Below, piece by piece: positions 14,671 to 23,784 of a stretch of DNA of 64,000 bases. How positions within the stretch are numbered: position 1 is the first letter of the stretch; every line of letters starts with the position of its first letter. Under the pieces are notes generated by a model. That model made no database searches. It was given only the letters and a program-made list of their open reading frames with translations, and was not told the origin of the DNA. Origin of the DNA: Deltaproteobacteria bacterium (lineage in GTDB: Bacteria; Desulfobacterota; Syntrophia; Syntrophales; UBA5619); assembly GCA_021372695.1 (NCBI GenBank), contig JAJFTY010000210.1, forward strand, positions 1 to 64,000. The letters are read 5' to 3'. The translations under genes were made by a program, and so were the position numbers.

Positions 14671-15702
14671 ATGATGAACCGATACTGGCTTCTGGCAGGT
14701 TTACTGCTTGCCGGTCTCATCCGGATGCCCGCTTGCCCTGCGCCGGCCTGTGCAGCAACAGATTTTGAAACGTGCACGTCCATAGCCGACGATACTCTCC
14801 GGCTTCGCTGCTACGACGAAGCGGCAGGCCGTAACCCCGGACGAGCGGTCATCCCGGACACCGCCGCGACGCGCCCCTCCGCACAACAGACTGCCGCCCC
14901 GGCATCCCCTGTCTCTGCGCTCTCCCGGATGTGGCAACTGGATGACGAGAGCCGCCGACACAGGTTCGCCATCATGCCTCACCGACGGAATTACATCCTC
15001 CCTTACTCGTACAATTTCAACCAGGAGAAGAGGACTTACGAGACAGCTGTCCCGGAAAGCAATATCCAGGATGCCGAGGCCAAGTTCCAGCTCAGCCTGA
15101 AGATGAAACTCTGGCAGGACATCCTCGGCACAGACATGGACCTCTGGGCCGCCTACACGCAGGTCTCCTTCTGGCAAGTTTACAACACAGCTTTCTCCTC
15201 GCCTTTTCGCGAGACGAATTACGAGCCCGAGATCCTCCTCAACTACCGGACCGATGTAGATCTGTGGGGTCTGAGAAACCGGTTCATCCAGGTCGGCCTC
15301 AACCACCAGTCCAACGGGCGCGGTGACCCGCTCTCCCGAAGTTGGAACAGGATTACGGCGAACTTCGGATTCGAGCGGAACGATTTCGACCTGGTCCTGA
15401 AGACCTGGGCCCGCATCCCCGAGAAGGAGAGCGGGGACGACAACCCGGACATCACGTCCTATCTCGGTTACGGCGAGATCTGGGCGGGGACATTCTGGAA
15501 TAACTACCACCTCGCCTTGATGTTCCGGAACAATCTCAGGTTCGATGAGAACCGAAGCGCCCTGCAATGTGAATTGAGTTTTCCTTTGATCGAATATCTC
15601 AGCGGCTATGTCCAGTATTTCACCGGATACGGCGAGAGCCTGATCGACTACAACCACTACACGAACCGGATCGGCCTCGGCGTCATGGTGAAGGATTGGT
15701 AA
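14671..15702 (+). CDS. pldA: Outer membrane phospholipase A1 (OMPLA)
   Basis: A 343-residue outer-membrane phospholipase. The signal peptide is MMNRYWLLAGLLLAGLIR, with cleavage expected near ACAATD. The catalytic triad fits Escherichia coli PldA spacing exactly: His212 and Ser214 in NHQSNGR, then Asn226 in SWNRI. The C-terminus ends in a beta-strand with a terminal Trp, as expected for barrel insertion by BAM. Residues 50-90 form a Pro/Ala-rich linker before the barrel. GAGGGGAAGA precedes the double ATG at 14671/14674. The enzyme removes phospholipids from the outer leaflet when envelope order is disturbed, and needs calcium and dimerisation in the known case. Confidence 0.93.
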   Translation: MMNRYWLLAGLLLAGLIRMPACPAPACAATDFETCTSIADDTLRLRCYDEAAGRNPGRAVIPDTAATRPSAQQTAAPASPVSALSRMWQLDDESRRHRFAIMPHRRNYILPYSYNFNQEKRTYETAVPESNIQDAEAKFQLSLKMKLWQDILGTDMDLWAAYTQVSFWQVYNTAFSSPFRETNYEPEILLNYRTDVDLWGLRNRFIQVGLNHQSNGRGDPLSRSWNRITANFGFERNDFDLVLKTWARIPEKESGDDNPDITSYLGYGEIWAGTFWNNYHLALMFRNNLRFDENRSALQCELSFPLIEYLSGYVQYFTGYGESLIDYNHYTNRIGLGVMVKDW

Positions 15703-15727
15703 GAGCCGGGGTCAGAAGGGGCATGCC

Positions 15728-16426
15728 GTGGCTGCATTGGAAAACGGAGAATTTGACGTATACCTGCGACCTACCGGCTTCATCGACTGCGACCATCCCG
15801 CAGTCATTCATTTTGCCCGGAGCGCGGCGGGGGGTGCCGAGACCACGGTGGAACAGGCGGTCCGCATCTTCAACGCCGTCCGCGACGGGATCCGGTACGA
15901 TCCCTATCACATCACTCTTGACCGGGAACGGTTCAAGGCCAGCGTGGTCCTTGAAAGAAAATCGGGATATTGCGTCGAAAAAGCGTTGTTGCTGACGGCG
16001 GCATCCCGGGTGCTCGGTATCCCCGGCCGCCTGCACTTCGCCGACGTCCGGAACCATCTGACCACCCGGCGGCTGAAGGAGACCATGAAGACAGACCTGT
16101 TCATTTACCACGGCTACACGGAGATGTACCTGGGCGGCCGCTGGATCAAGGCAACCCCGACTTTCAACCGCTCCCTCTGCGAGCGCTTCGGCGTCAAGCC
16201 AATGGATTTCGACGGCGTGAACCATGCGATCTTCCACGAATTCGACCGCAAGGGGAACCGTCACATGGAGTACGTTCGCGATCACGGAACCTTTGCCGAT
16301 CTGCCCTACGATGAGATCTGGGAAAACTTCCGGAAGCACTATCCCGACTTCTTTACCCGGGAGGATGCCTCTGTAGCCGGAAATTTCGAGGAAGAGGCCG
16401 GGAAAGAGCAACTGGCCGGGAAATGA
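15728..16426 (+). CDS. Transglutaminase-like domain protein
   Basis: A 232-residue protein with a transglutaminase-like cysteine peptidase fold. The catalytic Cys82 is in KSGYCVEKALLL and His128 in FIYHGYTEMYLGGRW. The usual Asp follows as KATPTFN, where Thr-Pro-Thr stands in the DPT position. It has no signal peptide, so it acts in the cytoplasm. The start is GTG at 15728; the nearby ATG at 15723 is out of frame. The gene begins 26 bp after pldA and may be cotranscribed with it. Substrate unknown. Confidence 0.8.
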   Translation: MAALENGEFDVYLRPTGFIDCDHPAVIHFARSAAGGAETTVEQAVRIFNAVRDGIRYDPYHITLDRERFKASVVLERKSGYCVEKALLLTAASRVLGIPGRLHFADVRNHLTTRRLKETMKTDLFIYHGYTEMYLGGRWIKATPTFNRSLCERFGVKPMDFDGVNHAIFHEFDRKGNRHMEYVRDHGTFADLPYDEIWENFRKHYPDFFTREDASVAGNFEEEAGKEQLAGK

Positions 16427-16550
16427 TTCGGCGGGGATGACCGTTCCATCGATCGGGGGCTTCACCCGCATCCACCGGAGTGCTGGGTATGCCTGCTCGC
16501 TCTCGACTACGACCTTCGCTCACGATTGCCGGGCACACGGGCCCCGGGCA

Positions 16551-17819
16551 TCAGCCCGGAAGCTCAAGGGCCGGCAGCCGTTCCATCACCGGCCGATCGA
16601 TCAGTTCCGCGAGCGGCAGAAGTCGATATCCCCGCTCCTTCAGGCCGGTGATGATCCTCTCCGTTTCCGCAAGCCACCGGTCGACGCCCTGACCCCTCGG
16701 CGGTGTCACGTCGTGCAGCAGGATGATGTCGCCGGGCCGGACCTTCCCCAGGATGATCTCCGAAAGCTGCGCAATCCGCCGGTTGCCCCGGTCGAAGGCG
16801 CGACAACTGAAGGTCACGCAGTAGAGGCCGAGTTCCCTCAAGACCCCCGGCAACTGCGAATTGGTGATGCCGACGGGCGGACGAAAGGCCAGCGGACGGA
16901 CGGCAAAGGCCGAAAGCGCCTCCTGCGTTCGGATGACCTCCGCCCGGAGCTGCGCCCGAGAACGCAGCATCAGCAGAGGGTCGTGGTGATAGGAATGGTT
17001 CCCGAGGGCATGGCCCTGCGAGAGGATCTCCCGGATCACTTCCGGATGCCGTTCCGCCTTTGTACCCGCCACAAAAAAAGTCGCCGGCACCTCTTGCCGC
17101 CGGAGAAGTTCCAGCAATCGGGGGGTCACGTCCGGATCCGGGCCGTCGTCAAAGGTCAGGGCCACCCCTAGGCAATCCGTCTCTCGCCGATGGATCACGG
17201 GCAGGAAGAATCCGACCCGCGGGAAAAAGGGGAAAACCATGCAGAGGAGAATGTAACATCCCAGGGGGATGACGGCCCACACCGGCCGGATGACCCAGAG
17301 GAGGCCTGCCAGAAGGAACGCCGCGATTCCGGCAACGAGGGCAGGTGGAAGGTCCGCCGGAGCAGAGGCTGGGAGACCAGATCCCCGGGGTGCCCCGGTC
17401 AGCCGCTCCATCAGGCATCGCGTTCCCCAGCGCAGGACGATCCGGGCATAATGCTTGCCCGCAAGATAGGATCCGGCCAGAAAAACGAGATGGGAGAGGC
17501 CGTAGGTGACGGGGCCGCCGATGACGATGATCATTGGCTCTCTCAGATGATAGGATATCCAGGCCAGGAGGCCCACCGCAGGCCATCCCATGATATAGCT
17601 CAAGCCCACGATCCCCAGGCCGGCCCATACCCGGGGCGTCGGCCTCGCCCTGAACGCCTTCAGATCCGCCTTTTCGGCAAGCGCCTCACGGACAAAACGG
17701 GTGGCGGCCAGCCGGGCGGTGATCCCGCCGGGGGAAAAGCGGCCGCAGACGCTCTGACCCTTTTTTATCGGGGCAAAGCCATATTTGCAGTCGCGGCTCA
17801 TTCTGGGATCTTCCATCAT
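16551..17819 (-). CDS. Membrane-anchored NodB-type polysaccharide deacetylase
   Basis: A 422-residue protein with a cytoplasmic N-terminal stretch, about four membrane segments, and a C-terminal NodB deacetylase domain. Metal and catalytic motifs are TFDDGPDPD, HSYHHDP and RPPVG, followed by GDIILLHD, all intact. It should remove acetyl groups from an amino-sugar polymer outside the inner membrane. The start is uncertain: the frame is open to 17927, ATG 17819 has a poor site, and the Met of MSRDCKYGF further in has GGAAGA upstream. Its promoter region is shared with the divergent MFS transporter. Confidence 0.82.
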   Translation of the reverse strand: MMEDPRMSRDCKYGFAPIKKGQSVCGRFSPGGITARLAATRFVREALAEKADLKAFRARPTPRVWAGLGIVGLSYIMGWPAVGLLAWISYHLREPMIIVIGGPVTYGLSHLVFLAGSYLAGKHYARIVLRWGTRCLMERLTGAPRGSGLPASAPADLPPALVAGIAAFLLAGLLWVIRPVWAVIPLGCYILLCMVFPFFPRVGFFLPVIHRRETDCLGVALTFDDGPDPDVTPRLLELLRRQEVPATFFVAGTKAERHPEVIREILSQGHALGNHSYHHDPLLMLRSRAQLRAEVIRTQEALSAFAVRPLAFRPPVGITNSQLPGVLRELGLYCVTFSCRAFDRGNRRIAQLSEIILGKVRPGDIILLHDVTPPRGQGVDRWLAETERIITGLKERGYRLLPLAELIDRPVMERLPALELPG

Positions 17820-18016
17820 GTCGATATCTTCACGTTCATCTGCGGATGGGGGCGCCACCCCCGACGACACCCATGCTCGCCTCCCAATCATATTTCTATT
17901 GATACAAGTATTGTTTTGTACTATCAACCACCGATAAACGAAAGAGGACCATCCCGGCGGCTACGGCAGCCATCCCCCGAAACGCCTGCGCTTCATGATC
18001 CGCCCGGGGACAACCC

Positions 18017-19246
18017 ATGAGCATGAAACCCTCCCACGATCCATCGGCACCTGAAAAGCGGCGCTCCTGGCAGCGGACCCTCTGGATCCTGTTCGCCGCC
18101 CAGCTCCTGTCGATGATCGGTTTCGCCTTCGCCATACCGTTTCTTCCCTTCTACATCCGGGAGATCGGGGTCACTGATGAACGGCTCGTTCCCGTCTGGG
18201 CCGGCGTGATGACTGCCTCGAGCGCCATCGTCATGGCCTTCTTCTCACCCCTGTGGGGATGGCTCTCGGACCGGCATGGGCGGAAGATCATGGTCGAACG
18301 GGCCATGTTCGGCGGCGCCGTTATCACCTTTGCGATGGGCCTCGTCTCCGACGTATGGCAGCTCCTTTTCCTCCGGCTCCTCTCCGGGGCGACAACGGGA
18401 ACCATCTCGGCCTCCATCGCCATGGTCTCTACGGTCGTGCCGGCCGAGCGGCTGGGATATGCGCTGGGAATCATGCAGGTCGCGGTCTTCCTCGGCATGA
18501 CCCTGGGCCCATGGATCGGGGGGGTCCTGGCCGATCTCATCGGCTACCGGTTAACCTTCATGGCAGGCGGCGTGATACTCCTGCTGGGCGGGGCGCTCGT
18601 CCTCTTAGGAACGCATGAACGGTTCAGACGGCCTACCGAAGAGGCGCTCGCCAAGGGCGACCGGATTTTATCCCTCCTCTCCTACGGGGGATTTCCCGCC
18701 ATGCTCGCCATCTTCTTCCTCTTTCACTTCACCGTGCATTTCGTCGCCCCGATCCTTCCGCTCTTCATCGAAACGATGTGCGACCCGGTTGGGGGCGGCG
18801 TTGCCTCGACAACGGGTCTGCTCTTCGCGATCAGCGGGGGGGCAGCGGCCCTCTCCGCCGGCGGGATCGGCTATCTCAGCGACAGGATCGGCTACAAGAG
18901 GGTCCTCCTGTTCCATCTCCTCCTGACGGCTCTGAGCATGATCCTGCACGGCGCCGCACAGGGCATCCTCCAACTGGTCCTGCTGCGGGTGTTCTACGGC
19001 CTCACCGCAGGGGGCATCCTTCCCACGATGAACGCCCTCGTCGGACGCCTCATCCCGCCGGCCAGCTATGGCAAGGCCTACGGGCTGACCTCGTCGCTGA
19101 CCAGCCTGGGGATGGCGGCCGGCCCGCTCTTCGGCGGGATCATGGCCTCCGCGTGGGGGTACCGCTGGCCGTTCGTCTTCGTCGGCACCCTGATGGTCGC
19201 CGTGACGCTGCCCGCGGTTCTCAGCATCCGCGCACCCCGGCGCTGA
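18017..19246 (+). CDS. Major facilitator superfamily drug:H+ antiporter-type transporter
   Basis: A 409-residue MFS protein with 12 predicted membrane segments. The loop 2-3 motif is GWLSDRHGRKIMVE, and its counterpart in the second half is GYLSDRIGYKRVLL, typical of the DHA1 group. The segment PWIGGVLADLIGYR marks helix 5 (motif C-like), suggesting an antiporter. The ATG at 18017 follows CCGGGGACAACCC, with only a weak ribosome site. No regulator or outer-membrane partner is adjacent, so the substrate is unknown. It converges on the small PspC gene. Confidence 0.88.
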   Translation: MSMKPSHDPSAPEKRRSWQRTLWILFAAQLLSMIGFAFAIPFLPFYIREIGVTDERLVPVWAGVMTASSAIVMAFFSPLWGWLSDRHGRKIMVERAMFGGAVITFAMGLVSDVWQLLFLRLLSGATTGTISASIAMVSTVVPAERLGYALGIMQVAVFLGMTLGPWIGGVLADLIGYRLTFMAGGVILLLGGALVLLGTHERFRRPTEEALAKGDRILSLLSYGGFPAMLAIFFLFHFTVHFVAPILPLFIETMCDPVGGGVASTTGLLFAISGGAAALSAGGIGYLSDRIGYKRVLLFHLLLTALSMILHGAAQGILQLVLLRVFYGLTAGGILPTMNALVGRLIPPASYGKAYGLTSSLTSLGMAAGPLFGGIMASAWGYRWPFVFVGTLMVAVTLPAVLSIRAPRR

Positions 19247-19263
19247 CTTGCCGTCATCCGCCC

Positions 19264-19464
19264 CTAAGTTTCCTTCGGCATGAACAGCCACAGCAGGATG
19301 TAGATGAGCAGCCCCGTGCCGAGACAAAAGAACGCGAGCGAAAAGATCACCCGCCATGTCCAGGAGGGTACCGGCGTATGCTTCCCCAGCCCCCCGCAGA
19401 CCCCTCCGATCCACCGGTCATCCTTTGCTCTGGACAATCTCCGCAACCAGTTCTCCTCCGGCAT
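19264..19464 (-). CDS. PspC-domain small membrane protein
   Basis: A 66-residue protein with the PspC signature DDRWIGGVCGGLGKH followed by one strong membrane segment (VIFSLAFFCLGTGLLIYILL) and the terminal PKET. PspC proteins sense envelope stress at the inner membrane. The ATG at 19464 has GGGAGGG at proper spacing. The same frame stays open for 557 codons because of antisense G+C bias, but only this end encodes a real protein. No pspA or pspB gene is close by. Confidence 0.85.
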   Translation of the reverse strand: MPEENWLRRLSRAKDDRWIGGVCGGLGKHTPVPSWTWRVIFSLAFFCLGTGLLIYILLWLFMPKET

Positions 19465-19767
19465 GTTCCCTCCCCCGACGATCCGGTCGTCTCCCGGCCC
19501 GGTATTCACGTTCACCGTTTCCAGACCCGCCCGCGAGGCATCGCGACTCTTTTTATACGCAAAGATCGGCCTCTGCAAACTATTTTCACGTTCCTGGCAG
19601 GTTCCGACATTGGAAGGAGCAGAGGGCCGCGGCGGCGGTCCTGCGGGCCAACCGCCGGCCTCTCCATCCCTTTGCGCTGAAAAAGTGATGGAATTTTCGG
19701 TTGAAGAAGTGGTATCTTTCACGACCGCTTTTCGAGCGACTATGACGCAACCGTGGAGGATACATCG

Positions 19768-21078
19768 ATGAATACCCTTTTCGGCAGGCGGACAATCGTC
19801 CTGCTTATATTCCTGATCGTGCTGATTCTCGGCCCTTACGCCGACAGCCGCGTCTCCGCCATCGACCGCGGCACCTACAAGAGCCTGAAGACCTTCAGCG
19901 AAGTCCTCGACATGGTAGAGAAAAATTATGTGGAGCCCGTAGATACGCAGAAGCTGATGCAGGGGGCGATCAACGGAATGATCAAATCCCTCGACCCTCA
20001 CAGCAGCTTCATGACGGCAGAGATGTTCAAGGAACTGGAGGTGGAAACGCGCGGGAGTTTCGGCGGGATTGGGATCGAGATCACGATCCAGAAAGAGGTC
20101 CTCACCGTCGTATCCCCGATCGAGGACACCCCCGCATACAAGGCCGGGGTCAAGGCCGGCGATCAGATCATCCGGATCGACGGGAAATCGACGAAGGACA
20201 TCACCATCCAGGAGGCGGTAGGAAAACTCCGGGGGCCCAAGGATTCGAAGGTGACCATCACGATCTTCCGCGAGGGGATGGCCAAGCCCCAGGATGTCGA
20301 ACTCGTTCGCAGCATCATTCAGGTCCGGAGCGTCAAATCGAAGGTCTACGACGACCACATCGGCTACATTCGGATTGCCGCCTTTCAGGAACGAACGGCC
20401 GACGATCTGAAAAAGACCCTCCGGGAGGTCGAGGCGAAGGCCGGTCCGATCAAAGGGATCGTCCTGGATATGCGGAACAATCCGGGCGGTTTGCTGAACC
20501 AGTCCGTGGATGTGTCGGATGCCCTCCTGAAGTCGGGGGTGATCGTCTCCACGCGTGGCCGCTCCCAGAGCATGGAGAGCAAATCGGTGGCGAAGGACGA
20601 CGGGGATGAGCCGACCTGCCCGATGGTCGTGCTCGTCAACGAGGGAACGGCCAGTGCTTCGGAGATCGTTTCCGGCGCCCTGCAGGACAATGGGCGGGCC
20701 CTGATTCTCGGAGTACAGACGTTCGGCAAGGGTTCCGTGCAGACCATCATTCCTCTCGAGGACGGCGCAGCCCTGAAACTTACAACGGCCAAATACTACA
20801 CCCCCAAGGGGCGCTCCATTCAGGCGGAAGGAATCATGCCCGACATCGTTGTGAAACAGATCCGGCCGCCGGAGGAAAAAGCGGAAGAAAAACCGGGCGT
20901 TGAAAACCACATCCGGGAAAGGGATCTGAAGGGACACATCAAATCAACGACGGAGGACGAAGCCAGGACGGAAGAAGCGAAGAAGGAGAAGGACGATCTC
21001 GACAAGGACAACCAGCTGAGGAGTGCGATCGATATCCTGAAGAGCTGGGACATTCTGAAGAGGAATTCGAAGGGGTGA
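19768..21078 (+). CDS. ctpA: S41-family C-terminal processing protease
   Basis: A 436-residue periplasmic serine protease. It has an N-terminal signal anchor (VLLIFLIVLILGPYADS), a PDZ domain from about residue 95 (GSFGGIGIEI) and the S41 catalytic core. The nucleophile is Ser296 in NEGTASASEI and the general base Lys321 in FGKGSVQT, 25 residues later as in E. coli Prc. A charged Lys/Glu tail of about 75 residues ends the protein. The ATG at 19768 follows GGAGG. It trims C-termini of envelope or peptidoglycan-remodelling proteins. It heads a run of four plus-strand envelope genes. Confidence 0.93.
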   Translation: MNTLFGRRTIVLLIFLIVLILGPYADSRVSAIDRGTYKSLKTFSEVLDMVEKNYVEPVDTQKLMQGAINGMIKSLDPHSSFMTAEMFKELEVETRGSFGGIGIEITIQKEVLTVVSPIEDTPAYKAGVKAGDQIIRIDGKSTKDITIQEAVGKLRGPKDSKVTITIFREGMAKPQDVELVRSIIQVRSVKSKVYDDHIGYIRIAAFQERTADDLKKTLREVEAKAGPIKGIVLDMRNNPGGLLNQSVDVSDALLKSGVIVSTRGRSQSMESKSVAKDDGDEPTCPMVVLVNEGTASASEIVSGALQDNGRALILGVQTFGKGSVQTIIPLEDGAALKLTTAKYYTPKGRSIQAEGIMPDIVVKQIRPPEEKAEEKPGVENHIRERDLKGHIKSTTEDEARTEEAKKEKDDLDKDNQLRSAIDILKSWDILKRNSKG

Positions 21079-21121
21079 CCGGCGCAGGACCCCGGGAAAT
21101 GAAGCGGGTTTCCGAGAAGAC

Positions 21122-22063
21122 GTGAGAAGATTTCCGTTCCTGGCGGTGGTCATGGCCGCCGCCGTCATTGCCGCGGTCTACCTGATCTGGGAACGGGCGG
21201 AATGGCGGCCGGAAGAGCCGGAGACCCGGAGGACTCCCGGAAAGGAGACGGCGAGAAGACCGGGCCCCGCGAAAAAGCCGGGAAGGGTCCTGGCTCCTGC
21301 GCCATCGAAGAGTGTCTCCCCGGGAAGGCAGGTCGCCATCATCATCGATGACATCGGATTCGACCTCCGGATCGTCGAAGAACTGGCCGGGATACAGGCT
21401 CCCATTGCCTTTGCCGTTCTTCCCTACGCCCCCCACGCCGCGGAATCGGCCCGGCTGCTCCATGCGGCCGGAAAGGCGATCCTCCTCCACCTGCCGATGG
21501 AACCTCACGCTTATCAGGCGGAATCGCCCGGCGCCGGGGCGCTGATTACGGATATGGATGAGGCTGCGATCCGGCGGCAGATTCGTGCGGATCTGGCTGT
21601 GGTTCCCTTTGCATCGGGCGTGAACAACCATATGGGCTCGCGTTTCATGGAGGATGCGGCCCGGCTTGACGTCGTCATGGATGAACTTCGGAGAAGAGAT
21701 CTGTTTTTCGTGGACAGCAGAACAACCGCCGAGACCCGGGGAATGGCATCGGCCGGTCAGGCAGGCGTCCGATTCGCCGCAAGGGACCGCTTCATCGATC
21801 ATGCCCCGGGCTACAGCGCCGCGCGGGAGAGCCTGACCGACTTCTCCCGGCCGGGACGGGGCAATGGCGCGCCTCTTTTGATGATCGGCCATCCCCATCC
21901 TGAAACGATCAGGGCGATTCGCGATACGCTGCCCCTCTGGCGGAAGGAAGGCGTCCGGGTCGTCCCCGTTTCGGCCTGCCTGCGAATCCCCGGCTCAACG
22001 GGAGAACCGTCCCGGCCGGCCCAGCATGATGAATCGGCCTCTGAAAGGAAAGCTTTTCGATGA
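21122..22063 (+). CDS. Divergent polysaccharide deacetylase (YibQ type)
   Basis: A 313-residue protein with one N-terminal membrane anchor, a Pro/Arg/Lys-rich linker (residues 28-65) and a divergent polysaccharide deacetylase domain. Typical elements are VAIIIDDIGFD, AILLHLPMEPH, VNNHMGSRFM and LFFVDSRTT. The start is GTG at 21122 with a weak GAGAAG site. In many proteobacteria this family follows a CtpA protease and is linked to peptidoglycan hydrolysis control; here it also follows ctpA by 43 bp. The stop overlaps the next ATG (ATGA), indicating translational coupling. Confidence 0.85.
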   Translation: MRRFPFLAVVMAAAVIAAVYLIWERAEWRPEEPETRRTPGKETARRPGPAKKPGRVLAPAPSKSVSPGRQVAIIIDDIGFDLRIVEELAGIQAPIAFAVLPYAPHAAESARLLHAAGKAILLHLPMEPHAYQAESPGAGALITDMDEAAIRRQIRADLAVVPFASGVNNHMGSRFMEDAARLDVVMDELRRRDLFFVDSRTTAETRGMASAGQAGVRFAARDRFIDHAPGYSAARESLTDFSRPGRGNGAPLLMIGHPHPETIRAIRDTLPLWRKEGVRVVPVSACLRIPGSTGEPSRPAQHDESASERKAFR

Positions 22064-23784
22064 TCCGTATGTTGCTGCACAAGGGATATTGGTCCATTTT
22101 CGCCGTCCTGCTTTTTTCCGGATGCGCCCTCCTCCCGGCAAGCCAGGACACTGCCGCACCACAGGCGGCCGCTCCGGCGCCGGCGAGTGCGGCCTACCAC
22201 TACAGCCTCGGCATCCTTTTCGCCCTCAACGACGATCTGGGCGAGGCGACCCGGGAGATGGAAGAGGCCCTGCGCCTGGATCCCGCCTCTCCCTACCTGG
22301 CCAAGGAGCTTGCATCGCTCTACATGGAAAGGGGGAACGCCGCCAAGGCCCTGGAGATCTGCCTGAAGACCCTGCAGGAGCATCCGGACGACATCGACAC
22401 CCGCCTCCTCCTGGGCGGCCTCTACGTGGCCAGGAAAGATTACGCGAACGCCGCCGGGGAGTACCGCCGGGTCGTTGAACTGGCGCCGAAAAACATTCCG
22501 GCCCGTTTCTATCTCGGGACGTGCCTTGCCGAAATGAAGCAATTCGACGAGGCGGCCGGCGCATTCCGGGAACTCCTCAAGATCGACCCGGACCATCTGA
22601 TGGGTAACTATTACCTGGCCCGGCTGCTCACCGAGATGAAACGCTACGATGATGCTGAGAAGGCATTTCTCAAGACCATCGCGCTCCGCCCCCAGTTCGA
22701 ATCGGCGGTGATCGATCTCGCCTCCCTCTATGAAAAGCAGAAGAAGATCCCCGAGGCGATCGAGGTGTGCAGCAACTTCATCAAGCTCTTCCCTGCAAGG
22801 CCCCAGGTGCGGCTCAAACTGGGCGAGATCTACCTTCGCGAACAACGGTACAACGACGCGGAGGCGGCGTTTCAGGAAGTTCTGAAGATGGACGGCCGGA
22901 ATCGGGACGTACGGATGACCCTCGCGCTGATCTACCTGGAACGCGGACGACCACAGAAGGCGATCGAGCTCCTGGCCGCCATCACGCAGGAGTATACGGG
23001 CGAATACAAGGTGATCTATCTGCTGGGCACAACCCAGGAGGAGGTCAAGGAGTACGATGCTGCCCTGGAAACGCTCCGGAAGATTCCGGCTTCATCGGAA
23101 CAGTTCGACAGCGCGCAGATCCGCATCGGGATGATTCTGAAAAAACAGCAGCGCACGGCCGAGGCAATCGATTCTCTTCTCCGCGCGATCGAAAAGAAAA
23201 AGGATGCTCCCGGCCTCTACGCCTTCCTCGCATCCCTCTACGAGGACGAGAAGAAATTCAGCCAAGCGGAGGAACTCATCCGGGAGGGGCTGCGGCTCAA
23301 CCCGGGAAGCGTCGATCTCCACTTCAGCCTCGGGGTGTTCTTTGAGAAAACGAATCGGTTCGAGGAGTGCATCCAGGCAATGAAAAAGGTTCTGGAGATC
23401 GAACCCAATCATGCGGAGGCGCTCAATTTCGTCGGCTATATGTATGCGGACCGCGGCATCCATCTCGACGAGGCCGAACAGATGATCCGGAGGGCGCTCG
23501 AGTTGAAACCGGGGAATGGCTACATGATCGATTCGCTGGGATGGGTCCTGTTCCGCAAGGACAAACTGGAGGAGGCGATCCGGTACCTGAAGGAGGCAGC
23601 GCAGATCCTGCCGGAGGATGCGGCCATCCTTGAACACCTCGGGGACGCCTATCTCCGGGCCGGGCGTCTCCCGGAGGCCGCCGACGCTTACGACCGGGCC
23701 ATCCGGCTCAACCCCGATAGCGAACCCCTGAAGAAAAAACGCCAGGAAACCGAACAGATTAAGAAATCGGAACAGCCGAAATGA
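22060..23784 (+). CDS. TPR-repeat outer-membrane lipoprotein
   Basis: A 574-residue lipoprotein built almost entirely of tetratricopeptide repeats. The signal peptide ends in the lipobox FSGC (Cys21 lipidated). About 14 repeats follow, each with the W-LG-Y-A-F-A-P type pattern, for example EAIRYLKEAAQILPEDAAIL. It is a scaffold that probably holds envelope complexes together. Its start overlaps the deacetylase stop and its own stop overlaps the next gene start, so the three are translated as a unit. The partner proteins are unknown. Confidence 0.88.
   Translation: MIRMLLHKGYWSIFAVLLFSGCALLPASQDTAAPQAAAPAPASAAYHYSLGILFALNDDLGEATREMEEALRLDPASPYLAKELASLYMERGNAAKALEICLKTLQEHPDDIDTRLLLGGLYVARKDYANAAGEYRRVVELAPKNIPARFYLGTCLAEMKQFDEAAGAFRELLKIDPDHLMGNYYLARLLTEMKRYDDAEKAFLKTIALRPQFESAVIDLASLYEKQKKIPEAIEVCSNFIKLFPARPQVRLKLGEIYLREQRYNDAEAAFQEVLKMDGRNRDVRMTLALIYLERGRPQKAIELLAAITQEYTGEYKVIYLLGTTQEEVKEYDAALETLRKIPASSEQFDSAQIRIGMILKKQQRTAEAIDSLLRAIEKKKDAPGLYAFLASLYEDEKKFSQAEELIREGLRLNPGSVDLHFSLGVFFEKTNRFEECIQAMKKVLEIEPNHAEALNFVGYMYADRGIHLDEAEQMIRRALELKPGNGYMIDSLGWVLFRKDKLEEAIRYLKEAAQILPEDAAILEHLGDAYLRAGRLPEAADAYDRAIRLNPDSEPLKKKRQETEQIKKSEQPK

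Noticed and set aside
19465..20937. Long minus-strand frame (about 490 codons) upstream of and in frame with the PspC gene
   Set aside because: It is antisense to ctpA, rich in Arg, Gly and Asp without motifs, and arises from G+C-biased third positions. Only its last 66 codons have a ribosome site and a recognisable domain.
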